Of a stretch of 64,000 bases of DNA, positions 1-11,729 are shown piece by piece. The notes beneath the pieces were generated by a model. It searched no databases and was not told where the DNA came from. It was given only the letters and a program-made list of their open reading frames with translations. Source of the stretch: Pictodentalium vernedei (Eukaryota > Mollusca > Scaphopoda > Dentaliida > Dentaliidae); NCBI GenBank assembly GCA_031216915.1, contig CM062294.1, forward strand, positions 388,793,217-388,857,216. Direction: 5' to 3'. Position numbers and translations under genes: made by a program. The first letter of the stretch is position 1. Every line of letters begins with the position of its first letter.

Positions 1-254
1 CCTTTCATGCACACCCACCCACCCACCACACAACACATTGCTCACCTAATCGTGCATACATACATTCCACTTGCCTGTGTGCTTTCATATAAATTCTCTT
101 TCATACAAACCTACTATCATAAATGCTGTAGTAAAACAAAGCTTCAAAAACAAATCATAGACAATACCATAATGCCAAGGTATTGCGAAAATAAACATTT
201 AAGAAAGCTGTTTGGTACACAGCTGACGTGTATGTTGCGAGAGGGCTTCCTTAA

Positions 255-3200
255 TTACCCGCTGGTTTTCTCATCCACGTGTTTCCGGTATACCCAGTTT
301 GCATATGTCATAGCTCGGGGAGTTATGTCATGGTCGAAATATGCCATCAACATGTGGAAGAGTTCGGTATCGGACATGAAGGCGACTCCGGGGGCAATAT
401 GCTTAACTTCAGTCAGGAGTTCCATTCTTTCTGCACTGTGTAGTGGGCAGTCCATGAAAAAGTTATATTCATCTCCCACCTTATCACTACACTTATGACA
501 CCACCATTTGCTCCGTGGAATGGGAGGCCTTTTGTGCCTCCCTAATTCTACATTAAGCCTATGCTCGCTTATTCGCAGCTTTGTAAAGGTTTGCTTCACC
601 TCAGCGGTGACCACAATTTCTAAATAATTTTCTAGTTCAAACTCTTCTTTGATTGAACAGTATAATGATAACTTTGTAGAGGACAAGATCTTGCCCCTCC
701 ACCAGTTACGATATGCCTCTTCCAGACGTTTGGAAAGTGTTGTTAAACCTTTTTTTGTGTTGAGTGTTGATTTGTTTTCCCAAATGTGTCCGAAATTTAA
801 ATATTGCAAACAATTTTTAACTCCTTTGCCCCACGCTGAACTTCCCAATTCTGATGCTTCAATGGAGCATTTGTATGCGAGACTTTCAGTGTCCAAGCTT
901 TGGAGATGCAGCCAATATTTGATAATACGACCGATGATGGAGATACTTAAGGGATATATACCAAGTTCCCCTCTCACCGCAAGGGTACTTGAGTATTTTG
1001 TAACCCCTAAAATTTGTTTGTAAAACCTTGACTGCACTAGGTCATGATTTTGTTTGTCGTATTTCTCACATATTTGGTCGGAATGATGAAGTTTGGGAAA
1101 CTGTAGTGCATCAACACCCCAAACCTCACCCCTGTATGTGAGGACCGGTGCTATAAGAGAATTGAATAGCTGTATACAATTACTGGCATGGAGGTCGTGC
1201 AGAGGCAGCTTTTGCTTTATGAGATAAATGGCTTTCAAGCTTTTATTAGCCAGATGCTCAACATCAATATTTCCAGAAGGCTTAAAGTGTACACCCAAAT
1301 ATTTATATTTTTTACACGTGTCGACCGTATGGCCTTTATTGTAGAACATTTCTTTGAATAACTTCCCAGATTTATTAAATATGATGATTTCTGTTTTCTC
1401 CCCATTCAGAGTCAATGACCACTTATCCAAGTACAAACCCAATTTATTGAGCTTGCCTTGGAGCCCATTGGCGCTGGATGAGAGAAGCACTAAATCATCA
1501 GCATACATTACATCAAACAGTGAATATGGGAATCGCCCAGCTCTATGTAATCGTCATCCCCTTTGAAAATATCCGGAAGATCGTTAATGTACAGATTAAA
1601 TAGTTTCAGGCTGAGGACACACCCTTGCTTAACCCCTGTGGTGGCGGGAAAGGCCTCTGTTATTCCACCTGTAAGTTTCACAGAGAAGTTGACCTCTTTG
1701 TACATGTCAGCTATAGTTTTAAGGAATTTACCTCCTATTTCATAATTTTGAAGTTTTTGGAGCATACCGCTGAGCCATACTGTGTCAAAGGCTTTTCTAA
1801 GGGCAACAAAGCAGGTGTGCAGGTATTTTCCCGACTTAAGGTGTTTATCTCTTATGTGCCAAAGAATTAAAATTTGGTCTGTTGTTCTACAATTTGGCCG
1901 AAAACAAATTTGGCTTGGATGGATGATTTGCCGTTTTCCAGATGTTCCAATAACCTGTTGTCAAGGATCTTACAAAATAATTTGCTGATGCAACTTGATA
2001 TAGCAATGCCCCTATAATTAGACGTATCGTCAGGGGGCCTGCCCTTATGAAATGGCTTAATAATATTGTGCCGCCAGAGCTTCGGGAATTTGGTGTCACA
2101 GAGAATTTTGTTGAACAATTTCAGATAACAACTGGCCATGGAAGGTAATGAGCACTTGATCATTTCGTTAGTAACCCGATTGTCTTTTGTCATGTCGACA
2201 TGTGGGTCAGGTACCGAGGATGGGGCTTGTTGCATCAGATTCCGAAAATGTTCCAACCATTTTTCTGGGAAAAAAAGACTAGATCTATCAGCAGATGTCA
2301 CGTCAGACTTACTGAGACTGTTAATTGTGTCCCAGAAAATGTCAGAATCTTTGGTTTGGAAGGAGGCAAGTTTTTTTAGGAAATCATTTTTATAATTTCT
2401 ATTCTTTTTCCTAATGAGCGTTTTGTATTTCTTCTTTGCTGTTTCATACTGAATAAGAGCGTCTCACCTTCCATTTGCCGTTCTAACCTCACACGCACGT
2501 TTATTCAGGATTTTTTTATATTCCAAGCATTCCTCATCGAACCATTTTTTATGCCACTTACATTTAACGTTCCCCTTCTTCGATTTTGTGTTACTGTCCT
2601 CTTTATATGAGTCTGGTAGTGCAGAATGTCGCAAATCACTTAAATCGCTGCACATAGCATCAACAGGGGGTGTCCCATCCATGCTAAAGTCACCCTCAAC
2701 GAATTTCCAAAATTGTTCGGTCATGTCTCTTGAGCCAAGACGTTGCCTGTATTTACTAACAAGGAGTGAGACCCATTTGTTTTGTCAGGGGAGCATTTGG
2801 AGGGGAACATTTTGCTCAGGGGCACAAGGCAGAGTGGCATGCAACGTGAGTGTTATTGGGCACCTTCTTCTGCAAGGAAGCAGAAACAGCGCACCAATCA
2901 ACAAATGAAGAGCCATTGTACCTATGGCAAGTAAATTCCCCTCTCGAATCCCCGAGCGTTCTTCCGTTTAACAATTTGATACCGGATGACACACATAGAT
3001 CTAAAAGTAGTCTGCCGTGTTCGTTGGATTTGGTCTTGTCTTTAGAATTGCGGCTAAGGAGCCTATGGTCTGTCAAATAGTTTGGGGGTAGAACAACAAA
3101 TTTTGTGGTGTCCTCCGGTATAAAATCGCAGTCATCGGGATGAACTCTTGTATTTAAATCCCCGATGAGAACCACTTGGCACTTCTGACTGTACCTTGAT

Positions 3201-3661
3201 ATTTCATTTTCAAGAGACCCGAATGGGTTTTCATTTCCTGGTACATGTTAAATGACTGAATTGACAGGAGCAATATATGCTGCACAAACAAACAAGTTTG
3301 CCTCCAAATTGAAGAACACCTTGTCCATTTTGAACCAGATGAAATGTTTGGAGGCCGACCTGTAAAAAGTTATACCTGGCTGAAGATGTGTCCAGATAAA
3401 GATGGCTAATCCCCCTTGTTTATTGTGAGGTTTCTCTGGACAACCGTGAGTGACCACAGAGTACCTAGGTAAGCAAAGACCTTCATCGATGTCGTTACAG
3501 TGGGTCTCCCCTAAGCAAATTATGTCACTATTTAATAAGCTTGTAAAACGCTTGTCACTTAATTTGCAGTTCCTTGTCCTCCTAATTCGTTCGTACATAC
3601 TATTTATATTGTAATAACTGAGTATAAGTTTCTGAATGTTCATAATTACCAAACACAACAA
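255..3661 (-). pseudogene. LINE-A ORF2: APE endonuclease + reverse transcriptase, broken
   Basis: This is the element's replication protein, nicking target DNA and priming reverse transcription. Endonuclease motifs seen in order are YYNINS, ICLGETH, GDLNTRV and a degenerate end (ACHS where SDH is expected). RT motifs are NYRGIAIS, GVKQGCVLS and MYADDLVLL, followed by WSLTLNGEKTE. The C-terminus has CHKC then MDCPLH, a CCHC-like segment typical of CR1/jockey-group LINEs. Breaks: in-frame TAA 3248-3250, frame changes near 2750-2816, in-frame TGA 2464-2466, one-base shift near 1905, and a 5-bp tandem duplication (1504-1513) at YADD. From 1508 to 255 the frame is open for 417 codons. Some apparent starts are GTG and are only internal codons. 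Confidence 0.9.
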
Positions 3662-3668
3662 GTGAATG

Positions 3669-5840
3669 TTAAACCCTTTGCAATAAAATGCGTAATTGTA
3701 TCACTAAGTCGGAGTCAGATTGTTTGTTCTGCCAAGGTGTATGGCCAGTCAATTTAGTATCGTGGTAACGAGAGTTTCTTTGCCCTCTGGGCCTGGGACG
3801 AGAATACTTTAAATGAGGAGCATGTGATTGATAGCCACGCTGTGGATTATTGGATTGCTCGTCTTTTCTTGGAAGGAAGTGTACACTTGAGATCAAGTTT
3901 CCAGCAAGCTTAGCAGTTCCCCGTGGTGACAGGTGTTGTCTGTCTTGTGCAAATAAAGTATGAACTATCTCTCCTCCAGAAGAAAGGTTACTATTATCAC
4001 ACACAGTTACATTTGGGTAACGATTCAAAATTGCAGTCACACAATTATTAAAGCGAATTGATCTGTGTTTTAAATGGGCGTCACACTTATCGTCATTGGG
4101 TGTCACTAGTGACACTATCACATGTTTAGCTTTTAATGATGCTTCGGAAATTACGTCTGTAAAATCACAAGCATGTTTCATGTTTTTCGTCGTCCTCAAA
4201 ATTCTCTTTCTTCAAGTCATTGATACAAACGTGGGTGATTAGTGTGTGACAATAATCTAAAGATTTCAGTCTTTCTTGCAGACTCTGAGTTGTGTAGACT
4301 GTTTCCGTATGAAATTCTCAACCTTGAATCTTTTTACGAGTTTCCGACCCTGAATATTTTTGCCAATGGAGTTGTGTAGAAATACTACAACCATGGGTGT
4401 TGTGAGTTTCTCGTGGTTTGATGATAGAGTTGAGTTGCTCTGAGACAGATAATGCTGACTGGAGGTGTTCACAGACTGTTTTGGCTGACATGGAACTGAC
4501 GTGGGATGCTTATATTGGGTAGGTGGAGTGTCGGGTATGGTTGTCCATGCACCACCCATGATATCGCTTTGTAGTGTTACTAGCCTGTCGTGAAGCGAGC
4601 TTATTGTGGAAACCTTTTCAGCTACAACAGTGTCTAACCTGGCATATTTTAGTTCATGCGCACTATTTTCTTCCGTTAATCTGTGCAATTTGTCATTGTG
4701 AATTGCTATTTCCCTTTTGTGGTTGACTTGCAGTTTTTCGGTTTCTTTCGTATGAAGGGAGATTTGTTTTTCCAATTTGTGAGTAAAGTCCTGCTGTCGC
4801 TCCGCCATCAGTTTCGCGTACCAACATTCTGCTTCTTTTATTTGCATTTCATATTTCTGAGATAAGTCTTTTCCCTATTCTTTCAGTTGTATTTCATGCT
4901 GCTCACATAACCTTTTCTGTTGTTACCCCAGGGCATTAGTCGTCTCACACGGATTTGCTTGTTTCATTTCTGTTTCACTAGTGTTGTCCAAGCAGTAGGT
5001 CAATTTATCCAACTTTCCAGAGAGAGCTTCAGCTGCCAAGATTGATTTATGCATGTTCATGGTTGAAAAGATACTGGAAAGGTCGTTTATAATTTTCACC
5101 ATGTTACTTTCTAGAATATCCATGCGATTAGTATTTTAACTCAAATCGTCCTGCAGCTGGACGAATAAGCTATCGGGTTTCAGACTTATCCCATGTTTCG
5201 TAGATCTCTTTACTCCAGAACATGAGATATTCTCGCATTCAGAATCTCCATGGGAATGCGGGTGTGGAAGTTTGTCTGTTTCAGTGGTGTGTATAACTTT
5301 TGGATATGTAAAATCAATGGGTGAATCTTCAGAGGGATTTAAGATAGAGTTCACAATCTGTAATAAGATGGGAAATTCTCCCCGACCCCAATTTTTATTA
5401 AATTCATTACCTTGCACTGTAATCAAATGGGTACCGATAAAAAGACAAATAGCAAACAACGTATCCATATCCTCTCTTACTTGAATGTAAATACTGGCAA
5501 TATCGTCCTCATTTTCATGTTCTCTAGAAGGTTCGTCGAACCACTCACACTCCAAACAATCCACATTACTGGCCTGAACAAAATATCGGATACACAACCC
5601 TCGAATCCATGCAAGAATATTTCCTGAGCCATTGTTCAGTTTGAAAGATAACATTTTAGCGGGTGCTTCGTAAGCCTCTGGATCTATTTCTTCATAAAGA
5701 GCTGTCCTTGCTTTACCTGACGGTTTGTTTTGGGGTGTGTCCTTAATGTTCAAATAGTTTCTCAAATGTTGAAGAGCCTCCGAGTAATCATTTCTGTTTG
5801 GAAATGGCAAGGTAAACATTGTACTCGTGCTGTCTGCCAT
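3669..5840 (-). pseudogene. LINE-A ORF1: coiled-coil + SGNH-hydrolase-like protein
   Basis: Starts with ATG at 5838-5840 (MADSTSTMF). Residues ~130-170 carry FAICLFIGTHLITVQGN, matching the YNTGT motif of the second LINE at 22.3 kb. After in-frame stops at 5136, 4923 and ~4876 the same frame continues into a Lys/Glu-rich coiled coil (~4560-4860). Then come an SGNH-like block I (LHNSIGKN, where GDS is usual), a block III (THVCIND, where GxND is usual) and a terminal DRQHLSPRG (the D-x-x-H block). The Asp/His end is preserved while the Ser and Gly blocks are eroded. Esterase-type ORF1 proteins are known in CR1/L2 LINEs; their role in retrotransposition is unclear. A frameshift at ~4200 splits the domain. 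Confidence 0.8.
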
Positions 5841-6038
5841 ACTGAATCAGCTTCCAGTTACTTCACACAGTCTTCCACAAATGTTTATTCTGCTGTTGGG
5901 TAAAGGAACAAACTTTCAGCGGCAGAAATTATATTCTATGCAGTAAACCACTCACCTTTTAGCTGTGGGTTAATATACCAATAGCATGATTTTGGAGGGC
6001 ATTACGGTTTACAGGAATGAGTAACAGCCAGAGGGTCG

Positions 6039-6287
6039 ATTAACAGTCCGAGGACTGTTAATCATTCCTGGAGGGCCGTTAATAAACAGGGACGCCCAAC
6101 AAAATCTTGTTATTACTATTATTACCACTTCTAAAATGGTTAAATCCAAAGATTCTTCATCAACAACAGTTTGAGGGCTGTTAATCATTCCTGGAGGGCC
6201 GTTAATAAACAGGGACGCCCAACAAAATCTTATTATTACTATTATTACCACTTCTAAAATGGTTAAATCCAAAGATTCTTCATTAAC
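6039..6287. repeat. Tandem duplication, 123-bp unit x2, with palindromic start
   Basis: Two near-identical 123-bp units begin at 6042 and 6165, which is 41 codons, so the frame is preserved through both. The first unit begins in an 11-bp perfect inverted repeat (ATTAACAGTCC, two-base spacer, GGACTGTTAAT; 6039-6062), weakened in the second copy. The block lies just upstream of LINE-A ORF1 and could be 5'-UTR monomers of that LINE or an unrelated repeat. The sequence does not decide this. Confidence 0.85.
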
Positions 6288-6289
6288 TA

Positions 6290-6771
6290 CAGACAACTTG
6301 GCACAAGACAAAAGTCAAAACACGCATGTCGTCTGTTTTTTTTATAAACAAAATGTCACATGCTCATTTAAATATTCATTTAAATACTCATTTGAATATA
6401 TTTTGTTCGCCTCAAAAATATGACTTGGTAGACTGGCCTCCTCCTGAAAACTTTACAACCCAAAACTTGTAATGAGCTATTTACACTCACCTGAACTCTT
6501 CCAAATCTATTAATTCATGACCAAATGGTGAAAGTTCACAAATGTGTGATATTCATTACATTTATATGCGCATTTGAAATTTCAATCGGAGCTGAGGCGT
6601 TTTAGAAATATTTATCTGGATGTGGGCCATTAACCAGGTTAACACACAACTTCCGGTTTGAGACTGCGCATTATACACTTTTACCGTAAAGGTAAAATCG
6701 TTTTAATCTGCTAGAGAATGCCCTGTGAAGTGGTAATAATTTTGGTTAACATCCAATTGTTACTTCTTCAA
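6290..6771. other. Gene-less stretch, A/T-rich
   Basis: No coding or RNA signal seen. A short degenerate tandem of a CATTTAAATA-like motif lies at 6364-6402. Confidence 0.6.
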
Positions 6772-8817
6772 AACAAGAGGCCCTAAGGGGCCTGAGGGTG
6801 CTCACCTGACATGGTAGCCTAAATATCAACCCAGAGAATTGATTTCAAGAAGTTGCATCTGCTCCTCCTAAGAAAAGCTTATACCAAATATCCAAAGATT
6901 CTGATCAGCGGATCTAAAAAAAAAGAAGATATTTAAAGAATATTCCTCATATCGAACTAAGTTATAATTCGGGCTCCCACAGGGAGCCCATATATGAATC
7001 CAGGGACTTGGCTTTAACAAACTAAAATCTCACCCCCCTAAGGATGCTGCACACTAAATATCAAAACATTCTGACTGCTGGATCTGAAGAAGAAGATTTT
7101 TAAAGAAAATTCCTCATTTTGAACTAAGTTACAATTCAAGCTCCCACAGTGAGTCCAAATATGGACCTAGGGACATGGTTTGAACAAACTTGAATCTCAC
7201 CCCCCTAAGGATGCTGCATATCAAATATCAAAACATTCCAACTGCTGGATCTGAAGAAGATTTTTAAAGAAAATTCCTCATTTTGAACTAAGTTATAATT
7301 CGGGCTTCCACAGTGAGCCCAAATATGAACCCAGGGACTTGGCTTGAACAAACTTGAATCTCACCCTCCCCCCCCCCCCCCCCCCCCTAATCATGGTGCA
7401 TACCCAATATCAAAAGATTCTGCCTGCTGGATCTTGAGAAGAAGATTTTCAAAGAAATTTGCCTGAAATGCACTAAGTTCGAATTCAAGCTTCTATAGTG
7501 AGCCCAAATAGGAATCTAGGGAGCCGATTTGAACAAACTTGAATCAGATCCACCCCACAATATTGCATACCAAATATCAAAAGATTCTGCCTGCTGAATC
7601 TGGAGAAGAAGATTTTTTAAGAAATTTGCCTGAAATGCACTAAGTTCGAATTCGAGCTTCTATACTGAGCCCAAATATAAACCCAGGGGGCCGATTTGAA
7701 CAAACTTGAATCAGATCCACCCCACAATGTTGCATACCAAATATCAAAAGATTCTGCCAGCTGGATCTGGAGAAGAAGATTTTTTAAGAAATTTGCCTGA
7801 AATGCACTAAGTTCGAATTCGGGCTTCTATAGTGAGCCCAAATATGAATCCAGGGGGCCGATTTGAACAAACTTGAATCATATCCACCCCACAATGTTGC
7901 ATACCAAATATCAAAAGATTCTGCCTGCTGGATCTGGAGAAGAAGATTTTTTAAGAAATTTGCCTGAAATGCACTAAGTTCGAAATCGGGCTCCTATACT
8001 GAGCCCAAATATGAACCCAGGGGGCCGATTTGAACAAACTTCCATCAGATCCACCCTACAATGTTGCATACCAAATATCAAAAGATTCTGCCAGCTGGAT
8101 CTGGAGAAGAAGATTTTTTAATCTTTTTCCCATTGCCTACAGTGTTAAAAAGTGCTGACTCGGCACTTTTTCAAAGTCCTGAAAAAAGTACCTTGTGATC
8201 AAACCGATATGGATTTTTTTAACCATTCTATTCTACTGGATAAAAGTAAGCTTTATACAAAATAAGAATTCTCTGTGCCGTGTAGTTTTGGAGATATGGC
8301 AGTTTTAAGGTTTTTCCTATTTTTAGCTCCTGAGGTTCCCACGGGACAATGAGAAAATTTTTTTTTGCATCAATCAACTACTTATGACCCATTATCATCT
8401 CATATCAAATTTAGTTCAAATCGACCTCACGGTTCTGAAAATAGAAATTTTAGGCGTGGCCAAAATTTTTGCCCCTCCCATAACGAAGGCAAATAATGCC
8501 CGACAAACTTCTCTTGAACAAACTTGATTCTAAACCTCAAATGGACTCTGTATACCACATATCAAGTCTCTGCTACTGGTGGTTCATTAGAAGAAGATTT
8601 TCAAAAAATTTGGCCATTTTCCCCCACACCCCTGCTCAATATGAGCCGAAAGCTATTTTGGATAAAAATCAAAATGCCCCTATATAGTCACTACTTACAT
8701 GAAATTTAATTAAAATGTGGCCAGTGGTTTAGGAGAAAGAGGTTCAAACACCACCTTCACGCAGGACGACGGACGATAAGAAAAGCTCACCCTGACTTTC
8801 AGTCAGGTGAGCAAACA
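6772..8817 (+). mobile_element. Tandem-repeat element T1a (ACAAGAGGCCC start, 3' hairpin end)
   Basis: A non-coding element. It starts with AACAAGAGGCCC followed by a small AGGCCC/GGGCCT palindrome. Its core is about eight units of ~167 bp. Junction markers (CCAAATATC) sit at 7571, 7738, 7905 and 8072, exactly 167 bp apart. Outer units are more diverged. A unique 3' region follows (8130-8760), then GACGACGGACGA, then a hairpin with arms GCTCACC(C)TGACT / AGTCAGGTGAGC (8786-8813) and AAAC. A second copy at 62470-64000 matches both core and 3' region, which defines the element. The design resembles bivalve pearl or Helentron-associated (HINE) elements; that class is inferred. Confidence 0.85.
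6870..8125 (+). repeat. ~167-bp tandem array inside element T1a
   Basis: About 7-8 units, each carrying AAGATTCTG, a GAAGAAGATTTT tract, CACTAAGTT and a GAGCCCAAATAT segment. The units at 7390-8120 are the most alike, suggesting recent expansion of inner units. One unit contains a 20-base C run (7368-7387). Units are 160-180 bp in the older left part. Confidence 0.9.
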
Positions 8818-9059
8818 ACATGTTTTTCTTGAGATACTAGAAAATGTGTCCTCTCCTTTTTCATGATTTAACTACTCATCGATGGGTGATTACATGGAGG
8901 GAGATTGTCATTGATGAAGGGGATTTGGAATGGGGATGCAGTAGATTGCAGATCAAGTGGATAACTGAATAAAAACTGAGTGGATATTTGAACTAAATAA
9001 ATGAAGATATAGTGTTCTTTTTAGTACCATTATTTATCAGGAATCATTATTTCAGTGAA

Positions 9060-9900
9060 GATGGATGCCAAGAGGTGATGTGTTTAAGTCACCTATTTTC
9101 GCTTCGGCACTTGTAAATTGGCCATGCAGCTCAATTGAAATGAATAAAACAAAAAAAAACAACAACATCGATATCACTGAAATATTTATTGGGAGGGGGG
9201 GGGGGTGGGCATACCCCCACGGTGGATACTGCCAAACAATGACAAGAGAAGAAATAAACCATGATACTGTGAAAGCCTTTCCCATAAACAATCATCATTT
9301 CAAATTTCATTGAGATCTGATAACCCAAACCAGAGATATGAGGCGAACAGACAAAAGAATTGGCTATTTTAGGAGGCAAACAGCAAAATTATTGTCTTCG
9401 TTTTACAGCCAAAAAATTAATTTACCTCCCCCCTCCCACACACCCCCGAGGTAACTGTAAAGGACAGAAACACTTGTCACCAAAGTCTAATGACGATCGG
9501 ACCATCCACATTGGAGATATAGAACAAAGATGCCAAATGTGGGGAGGTGATTTGCGTGTATTTTCTTTGTTTTTACAGTCTAAAAAGTGAAAAGTAAGAA
9601 ATATTATTAGAAACTCATTTGAAAGCCTTTCCCATAAACATTCTTCATTCCAAATTTCATTGAGATCTGATAACCCAAACCTGAGAAACGAGGCAAACAA
9701 ACAAAAAAATAGGCTATTTTTGTATATTCAAACGGCCATAACTCACAGAAAAAATATTTCAACGGCAAAGCGGCTGATGCTCTTTAAAGATCTCATTATA
9801 GTGATCATCTGTATGAAATTTCATCAAAATCTGAGCAGTAATGCTCAAGTTATAAATTATAAGTTATTTTGGACTTTTTTAATGCAATGTTAGACTTTTT
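9060..9900. repeat. Old repeat with ~352-bp spaced direct copies
   Basis: Two ~95-bp segments (9272-9372 and 9624-9716) are close direct copies sharing AAGCCTTTCCCATAAACA and TCATTGAGATCTGATAACCC, followed by GAGGC(G/A)AACA. The stretch between them includes a G tract at 9191-9207. No reading frame of interest. Probably a degraded internal-repeat element. Confidence 0.65.
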
Positions 9901-10021
9901 TGTTAGTGAGGATTTAGAAAATGTCTGACCTGTTTTGCTGTACATGTACATGACCGGACATTTTTTGCAGATTTGTAATAAGCCTAGGTTTATTGCAGGC
10001 CAGGCGTTGGTGAGCTAATGG
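9872..10021 (-). mobile_element. Fragment of the 43.96-44.91 kb element, same family
   Basis: This ~150-bp segment is an inverted match to 43963-44130. Both contain the CATGACCGGACATTTTTTGC segment, AATAAGCCTAGGTTTATT (or its reverse complement) and GTTGGTGAGCTAA. Only one end is present here. It abuts the LDLa exon region and would be intronic. Confidence 0.75.
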
Positions 10022-10122
10022 GGATGGACACCCCCTCTCTTGTTTAATTTCCAGAGGTCTGATATAGAAAGCTAAAAATTTATTAAAACTGTAACAAGGA
10101 TAAAGGGAAGTGGACCAAAAAT

Positions 10123-10129
10123 ATTTTAC
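10123..10129 (-). promoter_or_regulatory. Splice donor of the LDLa exon
   Basis: CAG|GTAAAAT on the minus strand: a good U2-type 5' splice site directly after the last Cys codon of the LDLa module plus one codon and one base. Confidence 0.75.
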
Positions 10130-10261
10130 CTGTACAGTTGACCTCATCCTCACCATTGGGACAGTCTCTTTGACCATCACAATGCCACTGACTTGATATA
10201 CAATGTACATTACTGTTAGGAATTGGAGTATCACAACGGAATGTATCTGGTGGACAAGAAT
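10130..10261 (-). CDS. LDL-receptor class A domain exon (single internal exon of a host gene)
   Basis: Reading the minus strand gives a 132-nt exon of 44 codons. It shows the LDLa pattern: [10 protein letters not shown], six or so residues, [20 protein letters not shown] and EVNC, with all six cysteines and the acidic calcium cage (D-G-x-x-D-C-x-x-G-E-D-E). It is bounded by a pyrimidine-rich acceptor ending TTTTCAG (10262-10268) and a GTAAAAT donor (from 10129). Both boundaries are phase 1, so the exon encodes one whole LDLa module and can be skipped without a frameshift, the classic exon-shuffling arrangement. Such repeats bind ligands in extracellular or membrane proteins (LDLR/LRP, perlecan, proteases). 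No neighbouring exon was found, so the gene cannot be named; introns must exceed ~10 kb on the 3' side. Confidence 0.85.
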
Positions 10262-10280
10262 CTGAAAATAGAAAAAAAAA
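10262..10280 (-). promoter_or_regulatory. Splice acceptor of the LDLa exon
   Basis: A pyrimidine-rich tract (read on the minus strand) runs into TTTTCAG immediately before the exon. It fits a U2-type 3' splice site. Confidence 0.75.
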
Positions 10281-10343
10281 ATTAAATAGAAATTTGGCAA
10301 TATTCTATAGGGCAGCAGTGATTCACCATGTGCCTGAATCTAG

Positions 10344-11722
10344 GATTGTCGCAATTATTTGATAAGCCGACTATCCGTCGACTGGTGCGGAAGTCAATGG
10401 TTTTTATTTTTAGTCGTTCATTGTTCATTTTTAAAGTGATAAAAGCCAGGTTTAAATTTTACTGTGTATTGAGGCGAATGAACAGTTAAATTATTAACTT
10501 TTGAAATGTACAACTAAAGTTATTTGTAATATCTCATGGGCTTTATTTTCCACATGATTGTACAACAATGTAATTTTGCATTGAGCCTTGCCACTTGATC
10601 AATCTCTGTTCTCTGTAGTATTAACCAGCACTCTGTTAATGAGTACTAAAGAGTATCATTCAAACAGTGTATGTTTGAATAATTTGTAGCTTGTGAAGTC
10701 CTTGCAGAGTAAATAGAATCTTCCGTCTTGTACACTCAAACGACCCCACTGGAACAATCCGAACTGCGAAAGTGAGAAAATTGTCACAAGACTCACAACA
10801 GTCAGTTCACCTGCAGTACTAAGTTGTAAATTGTGTAGGAATGGAGGGAATTTTATGTTCGAAATTTCTGGAAATCACTTATAGAAATGAAACATTTAAA
10901 CAAATGTTCTTCTATTAAAATTCCTCACATTGATCAGAGATATTCTGGGGTTTCCATTTTATTTCAACAAAGAAGTGGACACATTCAAACATCGTTAGTT
11001 TTAAATTTGTTTTGTAAGTATATTAGAGATGGTTTGTTGAATATTTGGGAAAGGACTCTTAATCAACTAACAGTTGATTAATGCTGATGATTAGTCAACT
11101 ACAAAAAATTGATAGTCGTGACAGCTCTATCTGAACGATACATTCCTCACAATTCAATACGAATCGTTGTTCATTATGTATCACGATAACGATAAATACA
11201 AATAATGTCCAGCAAAACAGTTGCTTGTATTTTGAAAGCTGGTACAGTGAAACCCCATTATTTGCATACCAACTGTGATAGTGATAACTGTGTGATTAAA
11301 TAGGTTATTCAAATAACCAAATTCCCTCTATTTTTCTGAATACTTATTTGATTACCCTTCATATCTTGTTTGAAAGAGCTCACAGAGCTCAGTCAAGCAA
11401 GATACAAGGGATTAAATGGTTAGAAAATATTTTCTGAGGGAACAAATCAGTGGAAAATTTATCCTAAAATCAAGTTGCTAAATTACTGAAAACCACAGGT
11501 AATATCACATTGAGAAGTTATATATTGTTGAAACTGTGCATTCAAAAAATTGTATTAAATGAAAGATACAGAAAATGAATATGTGTACTGTCATCAAAAG
11601 TGTTTGCAAGTTCTCGCTTTATGCTAGGAGATATAATGTGTTTCATGATTTGTATCGAATCGTAGAGAATCAATCGTAATACATATCGTATCAGAAGGGA
11701 AGCATATCATTACAGTCCTAGT
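10344..11722. mobile_element. Degenerate hAT-like non-autonomous element remnants
   Basis: Terminal-like motifs face each other: TAGGATTGTCGCAATTATTTG at 10348 and AGTCGTGACAGCTCTA at 11112. A second pair, near 11130 and 11700, has mirrored GATACAT/ATACGAATCG motifs. Between them, 11254-11470 carries a CAGTGAAACCCC start and a TCTTGTTTGAAAGAGCTC hairpin. No target duplication was confirmed and boundaries are approximate. Confidence 0.4.
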
Positions 11723-11729
11723 ATTCCAA

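Larger units (their letters stand above)
1..5900 (-). mobile_element. Non-LTR retrotransposon (LINE-A), ORF1 + ORF2, decayed
   Basis: A nearly full-length LINE read right to left. ORF1 (3669-5840) holds a coiled coil and an SGNH-esterase-like domain. ORF2 (255-3661) holds an APE-type endonuclease, a reverse transcriptase with YADD and a C-terminal Cys-rich segment. This order is known from CR1/L2-type LINEs; exact clade not determined. The 3' UTR lies at 1-254, and an ACCC-rich microsatellite (18-30) sits near the window edge, so the true 3' end may lie outside. The 5' UTR probably starts between 5841 and 6290. Several stops and frameshifts make it inactive. Confidence 0.9.

Noticed and set aside
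7-1023. Plus-strand open frames at 7-498 and 649-1023
   Set aside because: They are antisense to LINE-A ORF2, which carries clear RT motifs. No domain is visible in the plus-strand translations.
6870-8125. CRISPR-like array
   Set aside because: The repeats are 167 bp and contiguous with no unique spacers, and the genome is eukaryotic.
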